From: Ruminococcus sp.
Lineage (GTDB): Bacteria; Bacillota; Clostridia; Oscillospirales; Acutalibacteraceae
Direction of reading: 5' to 3'
DNA: 22,125 bases
Assembly: GCA_003521625.1 (NCBI GenBank)
Contig: DPHV01000029.1
Coordinates: 1-22,125, forward strand
The translations under genes were made by a program, and so were the position numbers. The stretch's first letter is position 1. Each line of letters starts with the position of its first letter. This document shows, piece after piece, positions 14,894-22,125 of the stretch. The notes beneath the pieces were generated by a model that saw nothing but the letters and a program-made list of their open reading frames with translations, searched no databases and was not told the origin of the DNA.

Positions 14894-15244
14894 TTATTTG
14901 AGTTGTTCTTCCCATTTTTCAGCCTTGAAGCCGAGAAGAATCTTATCGCCGTCAACAAGCACAGGGCGTTTTACAAGCATACCGTTGCTTGCTAAAAGCT
15001 CGTACTTTTCTTCGTCGCTCATTGTCGGCAGTTTATCTTTGAGATTCATTGACTTGTAAAGCAAGCCGCTTGTGTTGAAAAACTTTTTCAGCTCCAGTCC
15101 GCTTTTTTGGTGCCATTCTCTTATTTCGTCAGCTGTTGGGTTGTTTTCAACAATGTGCCTGTCGGTATACGTAAAGCCGTTGTCGTCAAGCCACTTTTTT
15201 GCCTTTTTACAGGTTGTACATTTTGGATATTCTATAAATAACAT
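14894..15244 (-). CDS. ArsC/Spx/MgsR family thioredoxin-fold protein
   Basis: The 116-aa protein belongs to the arsenate-reductase-like family. It starts with EYPKCTTCKKAKKWLDDNG, carrying a CxxC redox pair (C9, C12), and has the conserved Arg-Pro (R93-P94 in VKRPVLVDG) next to the active site in this fold. Family members include ArsC arsenate reductases and the RNA-polymerase-binding regulators Spx and MgsR. The CxxC at the N-terminus fits the Spx/YffB side more than true ArsC, and no arsenic genes are nearby. AGGAGG precedes the ATG by 7 bases. It is first in an operon with the PP-loop ATPase and EFR1 protein, so a thiol-redox role with them is possible. Calling it an arsenate reductase would overreach. 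Confidence 0.85.
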   Translation of the reverse strand: MLFIEYPKCTTCKKAKKWLDDNGFTYTDRHIVENNPTADEIREWHQKSGLELKKFFNTSGLLYKSMNLKDKLPTMSDEEKYELLASNGMLVKRPVLVDGDKILLGFKAEKWEEQLK

Positions 15245-15271
15245 AAATATTCCTCCTCTTTATTTTAATCT

Positions 15272-15300
15272 ATTATAAGATAATATTGTAAAAAAATCAA
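15272..15300 (-). promoter_or_regulatory. Probable sigma-A promoter of the ArsC-like/PP-loop/EFR1 operon
   Basis: On the minus strand TTGATT (15295-15300), a 17-base spacer and a perfect TATAAT (15272-15277), 28 bases ahead of the first gene. Confidence 0.65.
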
Positions 15301-15330
15301 CAGATTAATTGCCATATTTTGTTATTAATG

Positions 15331-15359
15331 TTGCAAAATCTGTCCGATTATTGTATAGT
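15331..15359 (+). promoter_or_regulatory. Probable sigma-A promoter of sbcDC
   Basis: TTGCAA (15331-15336), a 17-base spacer and TATAGT (15354-15359), 29 bases before the sbcD ATG and back to back with the minus-strand promoter. Confidence 0.6.
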
Positions 15360-15388
15360 AAATATAATAATTTTCAGGAAGTGACGAT

Positions 15389-16528
15389 ATGAAATTTATC
15401 CATCTCTCTGACCTTCACATAGGAAAACGTGTAAATGAGTTTTCAATGTATGAGGATCAGGAGTATATACTTGCAGAAATAATCAAAATAATAGACTCCG
15501 AAAAGCCCGACGCAGTTCTGATTGCGGGCGATGTTTACGACAAGTCAATACCACCGTCAGACGCAGTGACGATGTTTGATAACTTCCTTTATCTGTTGTC
15601 AAAGCGAAATCTACAGGTATTGGTAATCAGCGGAAACCACGATTCACCCGAACGTCTGTCCTTCGGTTCACGCTTGATTGAAAAAAGCGGAGTGCACCTT
15701 TCGCCTGTTTATAACGGTCATATTGCGCCGGTTAAAATGGAGGACGAGTACGGCGAAGTGAATATTTATATGTTGCCGTTTGTAAAGCCTGCAAACGTAA
15801 GAAGATTTTTTGACGACAGAGAAATTGTAAGTTATACCGACGCAGTAAATGCCGCAATTTCGGAAATGAATGTAAACAGCAACAGCAGAAATGTTCTTAT
15901 AACTCATCAGTTTGTGACGGGAGCAAACCGAACAGAGTCGGAGGAAATCTTTGTAGGCGGTACGGATAACGTAGATGTTTCGGTGTTTGACGACTTCGAC
16001 TATGTAGCCCTCGGTCATATTCACAGACCGCAGAATTGCCTTTCGGAAAGGGTACGCTATTGCGGAACGCCTCTAAAATATTCCTTTTCGGAGGCAAACG
16101 ATAAAAAGTCGGTAACTGTAGTTGAGCTGAAAGAAAATGGCAGTCTTGAAGTTCGTACAGCAGACCTTGTTCCAAAGCACGAAATGCGTGAAATTAAGGG
16201 AAAATACGAAGAGATTACTGCAAAGAGCTTTTATGAAAACACAACATATCAGACTGACTATATGCACATAACCCTCACCGACGAGGAGGATATTCCAGAC
16301 GGAGTAGGAAAACTTCGCTCAATTTACCGCAATCTTATGAAGCTTGACTACGATAACAAACGCACACGTTCAAATGCACAGATAACAGGTGCAGAAAATG
16401 TTGAAGAGAAGTCGCCGCTTGAGCTGTTTTCGGATTTCTACGAGTTGCAGAATAATCAGCCGATGAGTGACGAACAGAGAGAATACATAAGCTCGCTGAT
16501 TGAAAGCATATGGGAGGAAGAAATATGA
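15389..16528 (+). CDS. sbcD: Exonuclease SbcCD, nuclease subunit D
   Basis: SbcD is the Mre11-like manganese nuclease of the SbcCD complex, which opens hairpins and trims blocked double-strand ends. All phosphoesterase motifs are present in the 379-aa protein: LSDLHIGK (D8, H10), AGDVYD (D48), SGNHDSPERL (N83, H84, D85), ITHQFV (H173) and LGHIHRPQ (H210, H212). The C-terminal cap domain is of normal size. AGGAAGTG precedes the ATG. The stop TGA overlaps the ATG of sbcC as ATGA, so the subunits are coupled in translation, as expected for proteins that form one complex. Confidence 0.96.
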   Translation: MKFIHLSDLHIGKRVNEFSMYEDQEYILAEIIKIIDSEKPDAVLIAGDVYDKSIPPSDAVTMFDNFLYLLSKRNLQVLVISGNHDSPERLSFGSRLIEKSGVHLSPVYNGHIAPVKMEDEYGEVNIYMLPFVKPANVRRFFDDREIVSYTDAVNAAISEMNVNSNSRNVLITHQFVTGANRTESEEIFVGGTDNVDVSVFDDFDYVALGHIHRPQNCLSERVRYCGTPLKYSFSEANDKKSVTVVELKENGSLEVRTADLVPKHEMREIKGKYEEITAKSFYENTTYQTDYMHITLTDEEDIPDGVGKLRSIYRNLMKLDYDNKRTRSNAQITGAENVEEKSPLELFSDFYELQNNQPMSDEQREYISSLIESIWEEEI

Positions 16529-19290
16529 GACCGATAAAATTAACGATGGCTGCTTTCGGACCGTATGCAGGTGAAACTGTAATCGATTTTGACAAGCTCG
16601 GCGAAAACGGAATCTACCTTATTTCAGGTGATACCGGCGCAGGAAAGACTACTGTTTTTGACGCAATTGTTTTTGCCTTGTACGGAAGTGCAAGCGGAGA
16701 AAACCGCAGTCCGTCAATGTTTCGCTCAAAATATGCAAAGCCCGAAACGCCTACATTTGTAGAGCTTGTTTTCAAGTACGCCGACAAGGAGTATAAGGTC
16801 AGAAGAAACCCTGATTTTCTGCGAAAAAAGCTAAAGGGTGACGGCTTTACAGAGCAGAAATCAGGCTGTGAGCTGACATTGCCCGACGGCAGAGTTGTTT
16901 CAAAAAAGAATGAAGCAGACAGCGCAATACTGGAAATTATGGGAATTACAAGAAAGCAGTTTTTGCAGATAGCAATGATAGCACAGGGAGATTTTCTGAA
17001 ATTGCTTACAGCCTCAACAGAGGACAGAAAGACAATTTTTCGCCATATTTTCAGAACAGAGCGTTTTTTAAAGTTGCAGGATAAGTTAAAAGCAGATTAT
17101 TCCAAGGCAAAAGAACAGGTTGAAAAAGCGCAGAGCAGTATGGCTCAATACATAGACGGCATAAATTGTGCAGAAGAAAACCCTCTTTTTATTCAGATAC
17201 AGAAGGCAAAGAATAATGAACTGCCGATTATCGACGTAATTACCGCTCTTGAAACGCTGATTAAGCAGGATGAAAATTCTGATAAAGAATTAAACAGTGA
17301 AATTCAGATAATTGAAAAACAGCTTGCCGATGTAAATTCTCTGCTCGGAAAGCTTGAGGATTATAAAAAGTTAAGCAAGGAGCTTTGTGTTGTCGGCAAA
17401 GCAATTGAATCAAAAACAGATACGTTTGAACAGGCAAAAAAATTACTTGAATCAGAAAAAGAAAAATTCAAAGAAACCGAAGTACTTAACAGTGAATCTG
17501 CAAAAATCAAAGCAGAATTGCCCCGATATGACGAGCTTGAAATGCAGAATAAAAAGATTGAGGCAATACATCAGAAGCTTAAGTCCGACGAAAAGAGCTT
17601 TGCTGACCAAAATGCCCTTCTTGTCGGAAAAACAGAAACACTTGAAAAACTGAAAGCTGAAAAATTAACGCTTGAAAAAGCAGGGGAGAATAAAGAAAAG
17701 CTGACAAGTGAAAAAAATGCGGCTGAAGAAATGATGAAAAATCTTGAAGCTCTGAAAAAATCTCTGAAAGATTACGATTCAATGCTTGCAAGCCTTGAAG
17801 AGAAACAGAAAATATATCTTGAAGCGATGAATACTGCACAGCAGTCGCTCGAAACTTACAATGAAATGAATAAATCTTTCCTTAACGAGCAGGCAGGTAT
17901 ACTTGCCCAGCAGCTTAAAGAAAATTCGCCTTGTCCTGTTTGCGGCTCAACCGTTCACCCGAATATTGCGCAGAAGTCCGACTACGCTCCGACCGAATCG
18001 GAGCTGAAAAAGGCAAAGCAGAGAAGCGACAAGGCACAGTCCGACGCCGCAAATGCAAGCAACGTATGTGCCGTTATAAAAGGAAAAGTCGAAACCGCAA
18101 AGGCGAATATCGAAATTCAGCTTGAAAAGCTTGTCGGAAATACCGATATTAATTCTTCAAAAGAAAAAATAAACAACCTGATAAAAAGTCAGCTTGAGAT
18201 TATCAAGAAACTGAATCTCGAAATTGCGGCAGAGGAGCAAAACATTAAAAGAAAATCCAAGCTTGAAACAATAATACCGAAAACCGAGAATGAAACCGAA
18301 AAGCTCAAAAATGATATTTCAAGTCTGAAAACAAATATTGCGTCCTGCAAGGCTTCGCTTGAAGAAATTAGCAGGCAGCTTGCAAATTTAAAAAGCAATC
18401 TTTGTTATGCCGACAAAATCACTGCCGAGAAAAAAATTCTTGAAATTGAAACCAAGTCGGAAAGCCTTAAAAAGTCCTTTGAAAACGCACAAAACAGCTT
18501 TAGCGTGTGTGAAAAGGAAATTATTGAATTAAAAGCGAAAGAAGAGCAGCTGAAAAAACAGCTTGAAAGTGCCGAAAAAATTGATGAAGAAGAAGTAAAG
18601 GAAGAGCAAAACAGCCTGACGGAGCAAAAGCGGTTAAAGGGCGAATTAAGAACAGCTCTTATCGCACGGCTTTCAGCAAATCACTCAGCATTTGATAACA
18701 TAATAAAGAAGAAAGACGAAATCAACACTCTGGAAAAAAATCTTGTGCTTGTAAAATCCCTCTGCTTTACGGCGAACGGTAGAATATCGGGTAAAGAAAA
18801 AATTATGCTTGAAACCTATATTCAAATGACCTTTTTTGACAGAATCATCGCCAGAGCAAATACGAGGTTTATGATTATGTCAGACGGTCAGTACGAGCTG
18901 AAACGCAGGCAGTCATCGGGAAACCTACAGGCAAGTGAGGGTTTGAGTCTGGACGTAATTGACCACTACAACGGCTCTCAAAGAAGTGTGAATACACTTT
19001 CGGGAGGCGAGTCCTTTAAAGCGTCTCTGTCGCTCGCACTCGGACTTTCAGACGAAATTCAGGCGTCATCAGGAGGTATAAGGCTTGACACAATGTTTGT
19101 TGACGAGGGCTTCGGCTCGCTTGATGATGAATCTCTTAATCAGGCGATGAATGCGCTGAAAGGTCTTACCGAGGGCAACCGCCTTGTCGGAATAATCTCC
19201 CACGTAAACGAGCTTAAGGAGAGAATCGACAGGCAGATAATAGTGAGCAAAGACAAACTCGGCGGAAGTAAAGTAAAAATAGTTACTTAA
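16525..19290 (+). CDS. sbcC: Exonuclease SbcCD, ATPase subunit C
   Basis: SbcC is the Rad50-like SMC-type ATPase that holds DNA ends for SbcD. The 921-aa protein starts MRPIKLTMAAFGPYAGE, typical of the family. It has Walker A GDTGAGKTT (35-43), the Q-loop segment IAQGDFLKLL, a long two-armed coiled coil, the zinc hook CPVCGS (C470, C473) at mid-length, signature LSGGES (825-830) and Walker B MFVDEGFG with D860/E861. An in-frame ATG exists five codons upstream (16510), but the ATG at 16525 has GGAGGAAG close before it and forms the ATGA overlap with sbcD, so it is preferred. The gene is complete, and a terminator follows. Confidence 0.96.
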   Translation: MRPIKLTMAAFGPYAGETVIDFDKLGENGIYLISGDTGAGKTTVFDAIVFALYGSASGENRSPSMFRSKYAKPETPTFVELVFKYADKEYKVRRNPDFLRKKLKGDGFTEQKSGCELTLPDGRVVSKKNEADSAILEIMGITRKQFLQIAMIAQGDFLKLLTASTEDRKTIFRHIFRTERFLKLQDKLKADYSKAKEQVEKAQSSMAQYIDGINCAEENPLFIQIQKAKNNELPIIDVITALETLIKQDENSDKELNSEIQIIEKQLADVNSLLGKLEDYKKLSKELCVVGKAIESKTDTFEQAKKLLESEKEKFKETEVLNSESAKIKAELPRYDELEMQNKKIEAIHQKLKSDEKSFADQNALLVGKTETLEKLKAEKLTLEKAGENKEKLTSEKNAAEEMMKNLEALKKSLKDYDSMLASLEEKQKIYLEAMNTAQQSLETYNEMNKSFLNEQAGILAQQLKENSPCPVCGSTVHPNIAQKSDYAPTESELKKAKQRSDKAQSDAANASNVCAVIKGKVETAKANIEIQLEKLVGNTDINSSKEKINNLIKSQLEIIKKLNLEIAAEEQNIKRKSKLETIIPKTENETEKLKNDISSLKTNIASCKASLEEISRQLANLKSNLCYADKITAEKKILEIETKSESLKKSFENAQNSFSVCEKEIIELKAKEEQLKKQLESAEKIDEEEVKEEQNSLTEQKRLKGELRTALIARLSANHSAFDNIIKKKDEINTLEKNLVLVKSLCFTANGRISGKEKIMLETYIQMTFFDRIIARANTRFMIMSDGQYELKRRQSSGNLQASEGLSLDVIDHYNGSQRSVNTLSGGESFKASLSLALGLSDEIQASSGGIRLDTMFVDEGFGSLDDESLNQAMNALKGLTEGNRLVGIISHVNELKERIDRQIIVSKDKLGGSKVKIVT

Positions 19291-19297
19291 AAAATGA

Positions 19298-19331
19298 TAA
19301 GCCACGAAAATTTTCCGTGGCTTAATTTTTT
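19298..19331 (+). terminator. Rho-independent terminator of sbcDC
   Basis: A 9-bp stem TAAGCCACG/CGTGGCTTA (19298-19306 with 19316-19324) is followed by six T residues, eight bases after the sbcC stop. Confidence 0.85.
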
Positions 19332-19499
19332 CGTACTATCTTGGATTTCTTGTTCTTTATTGTATGATTTATAATTTTTTTGAAACCAATTTCAAAATTT
19401 ACCATAATAATTTAAATGATTCCACTTTGTAGTTTGTTGGAACTTACAGGAAATAAAATTGCGCTTAATTAATATAATAATACAAGTTGTGTATGATGT

Positions 19500-19561
19500 C
19501 TGTTCGCTCCACGGTGAACAGTGTCTTATAAATAGCTTCCGGAAAGCGAAAAATTTTATAA
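19500..19561 (+). promoter_or_regulatory. Structured leader before the VWA surface protein gene
   Basis: Two hairpins lie just before the ribosome site: CTGTTCGC/GTGAACAG (19500-19507 with 19514-19521, one G-U pair), then TTATAAA/TTTATAA (19526-19532 with 19555-19561) enclosing GCTT/AAGC. The second ends against the AAAAGG ribosome site (19561-19566). It matches no riboswitch class I know. The remaining spacer from 19332 is AT-rich; a TATAAT at 19473-19478 lacks a good -35. Confidence 0.35.
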
Positions 19562-19575
19562 AAAGGTTTGACTTA

Positions 19576-22125
19576 ATGATTACACAATTTAAAAGCGCAA
19601 AAAGATTTACAAGCATTCTGATTTGCATCACAATGCTTATGTCCTGCTGTACGTTGTTTGCAAATAATGTTGCGGCGGAAGAAACGGACGTTATACGAAT
19701 TTCTGATTCATCCACAATGAATGATTGGAAAAATTATTTCGGCTCCGACGTTACGTCTACCCGAAATGCAGGAAGTGTCCGGACAGATAAAACCGTCCTG
19801 ACTGATTCGTCCGCATTTGACAATACGGAAATAGTAAAGGGAAACAATGATGATTTTCTTGTAGCCTTGTCTGCAATCGCTTCTAACAAATCGGTAAAGA
19901 GCTATTCAAATATGCTTACCGATACGGTGCTGATTCTCGATGTTTCAGGCTCAATGAACGATGACGCAGGGCACAACAACCTTGCAGAAGAAATGGTTGA
20001 AGCGGCGAATGACAGTATCGCCGAGCTCCTTTCAAGTAACGAATACAGCCGGGTGGGCGTTGTGCTCTATTCGGGTTCAAGCTCGGGAGATTCTTCCAAC
20101 GCCGCTGTTCTTGTTCTGCCGCTTGACCGCTATACCACTGCACCGGACGGTGAATATTTAAGCTATAACGTATCAACAACAGGTTGGTATAAAAAAACCA
20201 CTAAAGAAACAGTAAGCCTTGACTCTGACGTTAAGATTGAGAAAACAGGTGAGAAGCCGAAATATGTCGACAAAGAAGTTATAGGCGCAACCTATATTCA
20301 AAAAGGCGTTATGCTTGCAATGGAGCAGTTTACAAGCATAAGCAACACAACTACGGTTGAAGATTCAGAGCTTGGCACACTTAAGCGTAAGCCTGTTATG
20401 GTGCTGATGTCCGACGGTGCACCTACTCTTGGAAGTACCGATTTTACCAATCCGAAGAAGTACAATATTGGAACAGGAAGCAGTACAAATACGACTCTCG
20501 GATTTGTCAGCCAGCTGAGTGCAGCCTATGCAAAACAGCAGATTGAGCAGAAGTACGACAGCAGTTGTCTGTTTTACACACTCGGTTTAGGCGTCAGCGG
20601 TGACAGTGTAGCAAAAAGCGTTCTCAATCCTGCAAATTCATCTTCGCAAATCAACAGCTTGTGGACGGACTACAATTCAGCCAATGTAGGTGAAGAGATA
20701 ACCGTTCCGAACAGTTCGGAGAAGGTTACTAAAATTTCACAACCCCTTGAGCAAAACTATGTTGACGGATTTTTTGAGGTAGACGCATCTGCAAAGGATA
20801 AGGCGAAGGAGCTTAAAAAAGCGTTTGCCGACATTGTGGAAACAATTCAGATCCAGTCGAAATACAACCCGACTCTTGTAACTGATTCCGAAAACAATTC
20901 GGGCTACGTTACCTTTACCGACCAAATCGGTGAATATTTGGAAGTAACCGATATGAAAGGTATTTTGCTTAACAACACTCTTTATTCGGGTGCGGAGCTT
21001 GCAAAGAATTTCACGATAAGTGATGAAACCGCTTCTGCTGTTCAGTCACAGCTCGGGCTCAAAAGTATAGAAACGGCAAAATCACTTATTAACTCTGCCT
21101 TTGAACACGGACAAATCAGCTACAGCAGTGATACGGATTTCAGCAACTATATCGGCTGGTATGCAGATGCAGACGGCGAGTTTATAGACTTCTGGTATGA
21201 CGGAATGAATACGTCATTTGCTGACGGAGCACAATCTGCCTATATTGTAAAATCCTATCTGTATTGCGGAAAAGTCGGTTCTGAGCAGGGGGTGTCCTCT
21301 TCGGATATGAGATACGCCGTTGTTCAGGTAAAGGAAAGCCTTGTAAACGGCGAGCAGACGGTTAGCTTTGCTGTTCCTGCGGCACTGCTTCCCGTAGTTT
21401 CTTACAACGTAACCCTGAATAAAAACAACAAAATTACCGAGCTTGTTACTTCGGGTGCAAAAGAGCCGATTCGCCTTGTCTACGGAGTAGGACTTAAGGA
21501 AGAAATCAACGAGCAGACAATCAGAGATTTTGTTTCCAAGGATTACCTTGATAAGAATACCAACTCGGATGGCTCAGTAAACTTCTACGCAAATAAGTAT
21601 GAAACTGACAACAGCACAGGCTTTGATAAAGTAAACACAGTTGCATATTTTACTCCGTCAAAGCAGAATGAAAAGTTCTACTGCCTCAAAGATTCTCCTG
21701 TCTACTCGGACGATAAGGGTACGCTGTTGAAGGGCGATATTGACTCTGACGGAAACTATTATTGTGCTTGTACAGTTTACGAAAGCACTGACGGCTCGGA
21801 AAAAGCTGAAACCGTATACAAAGCATTGTCAAAGCAGGCGCTTAATTCAGCAATACAAAAGGACGACGGCACGTGGTATATTCCCTCGGGAACTGCAAAT
21901 ATAAATCCTGACGGCAATTCTGAAAAGGCAGAAAACAAAACAGGCACGCTTAAATACGCAAACGCTCCTTTTGTTAATTACAAGTCGGATGATGAATTTA
22001 ATATCTGTTCCACACTCGGAAACAACGGCAAGCTCACTCTTGAAGATAAGTATGTTGAGCCTACAAAGCCGACAGAACCAACCTGTACAACAGAGCCTAC
22101 TAAGCCTACAGAGCCAACCTGTACA
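19576..22125 (+). CDS. Exported VWA-domain surface protein, cut by the window edge
   Basis: The frame is open for 850 codons from the ATG at 19576 to the last base, so the C-terminus is missing. The start has AAAAGG nine bases upstream. Residues 1-35 are a signal peptide, probably cleaved near NNVAA. A von Willebrand factor A domain follows from about residue 115: TVLILDVSGSM carries the DxSxS metal site (D122, S124, S126), and VLMSDGAPT (277-284) holds the later MIDAS aspartate. The ~400 residues after about 430 are not recognised; such regions in clostridial VWA proteins are often pilus- or adhesin-like. The last 23 residues are a Thr/Pro linker that usually leads to a dockerin or wall anchor. 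Probable adhesion or matrix protein; ligand unknown. Confidence 0.88.
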   Translation, partial: MITQFKSAKRFTSILICITMLMSCCTLFANNVAAEETDVIRISDSSTMNDWKNYFGSDVTSTRNAGSVRTDKTVLTDSSAFDNTEIVKGNNDDFLVALSAIASNKSVKSYSNMLTDTVLILDVSGSMNDDAGHNNLAEEMVEAANDSIAELLSSNEYSRVGVVLYSGSSSGDSSNAAVLVLPLDRYTTAPDGEYLSYNVSTTGWYKKTTKETVSLDSDVKIEKTGEKPKYVDKEVIGATYIQKGVMLAMEQFTSISNTTTVEDSELGTLKRKPVMVLMSDGAPTLGSTDFTNPKKYNIGTGSSTNTTLGFVSQLSAAYAKQQIEQKYDSSCLFYTLGLGVSGDSVAKSVLNPANSSSQINSLWTDYNSANVGEEITVPNSSEKVTKISQPLEQNYVDGFFEVDASAKDKAKELKKAFADIVETIQIQSKYNPTLVTDSENNSGYVTFTDQIGEYLEVTDMKGILLNNTLYSGAELAKNFTISDETASAVQSQLGLKSIETAKSLINSAFEHGQISYSSDTDFSNYIGWYADADGEFIDFWYDGMNTSFADGAQSAYIVKSYLYCGKVGSEQGVSSSDMRYAVVQVKESLVNGEQTVSFAVPAALLPVVSYNVTLNKNNKITELVTSGAKEPIRLVYGVGLKEEINEQTIRDFVSKDYLDKNTNSDGSVNFYANKYETDNSTGFDKVNTVAYFTPSKQNEKFYCLKDSPVYSDDKGTLLKGDIDSDGNYYCACTVYESTDGSEKAETVYKALSKQALNSAIQKDDGTWYIPSGTANINPDGNSEKAENKTGTLKYANAPFVNYKSDDEFNICSTLGNNGKLTLEDKYVEPTKPTEPTCTTEPTKPTEPTCT
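22057..22125 (+). repeat. 36-base tandem repeat encoding a Cys-containing Thr/Pro linker
   Basis: Two units with a 36-base period (22057-22092, then 22093 to the edge) encode EPTKPTEPTCTT. They differ only at synonymous third positions in the visible part. The repeat may continue beyond the window. Confidence 0.8.

Noticed and set aside
14894..15244. Arsenic resistance gene arsC
   Set aside because: The family is right, but the CxxC motif and lack of any ars neighbours make a specific arsenate-reductase call unsupported.
19600..19660. Possible lipobox (LMSCC) in the signal peptide of the VWA protein
   Set aside because: Met at the -2 position and the continuing hydrophobic stretch after the Cys pair do not fit a lipoprotein signal well; ordinary signal peptidase cleavage near NNVAA is more likely.

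Overview
The window looks like chromosomal DNA from a low-GC anaerobic Firmicute, most likely a Ruminococcus-like member of the Oscillospiraceae. The pointers are a dockerin-bearing secreted protein, large secreted surface proteins with InlB-type and VWA domains, Thr/Pro-rich linkers, acetate kinase fermentation, an EFR1-type flavodoxin/ferredoxin, strong AGGAGG ribosome sites and many short intergenic palindromes. The species assignment is inference. I saw no tRNA, rRNA, CRISPR array or transposase.

Layout. 1-413 is non-coding and opens with a three-hairpin repeat. 414-1352 (-) is an AEC-family membrane transporter. 1520-2189 (+) holds two small membrane proteins, a zinc-ribbon protein and a DUF378 protein. 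ackA (-, 2244-3452) and tmcAL (+, 3723-4868) are divergent and share a palindrome-rich spacer; both enzymes use ATP and acetate. glgB (+, 5085-7178) has its own promoter and an unusual Lys/Ala-rich tail. 7257-7879 is a decay zone: a repeat, the last ~50 codons of an acyl-CoA synthetase-like (ANL) gene, and an SCP2-like gene broken by a frameshift.

7975-12373 (-) is a surface operon: a 1201-aa exported protein with InlB-like repeats, a 49-aa acidic peptide whose N-terminus resembles RiPP leaders, and a 205-aa exported protein with a dockerin domain. 12807-15244 (-) is a compact redox/ATP operon: an ArsC/Spx-like thioredoxin-fold protein, a PP-loop ATPase related to N-acetyl-sugar amidotransferases, and an EFR1 flavodoxin/ferredoxin whose start overlaps the preceding stop. 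15389-19290 (+) is sbcD-sbcC, a DNA double-strand-end nuclease. From 19576 an exported VWA-domain protein runs off the right edge into a Cys-containing Thr/Pro repeat.

The best candidates for something undescribed are the PP-loop/EFR1/Spx-like operon, whose substrate is unknown, and the small peptide gene between the two exported proteins. Several starts were moved downstream of the longest open frame because an obvious Shine-Dalgarno site or coupling marks the true start (genes ending at 8768 and 13478 on the minus strand; genes starting at 1520 and 16525 on the plus strand).
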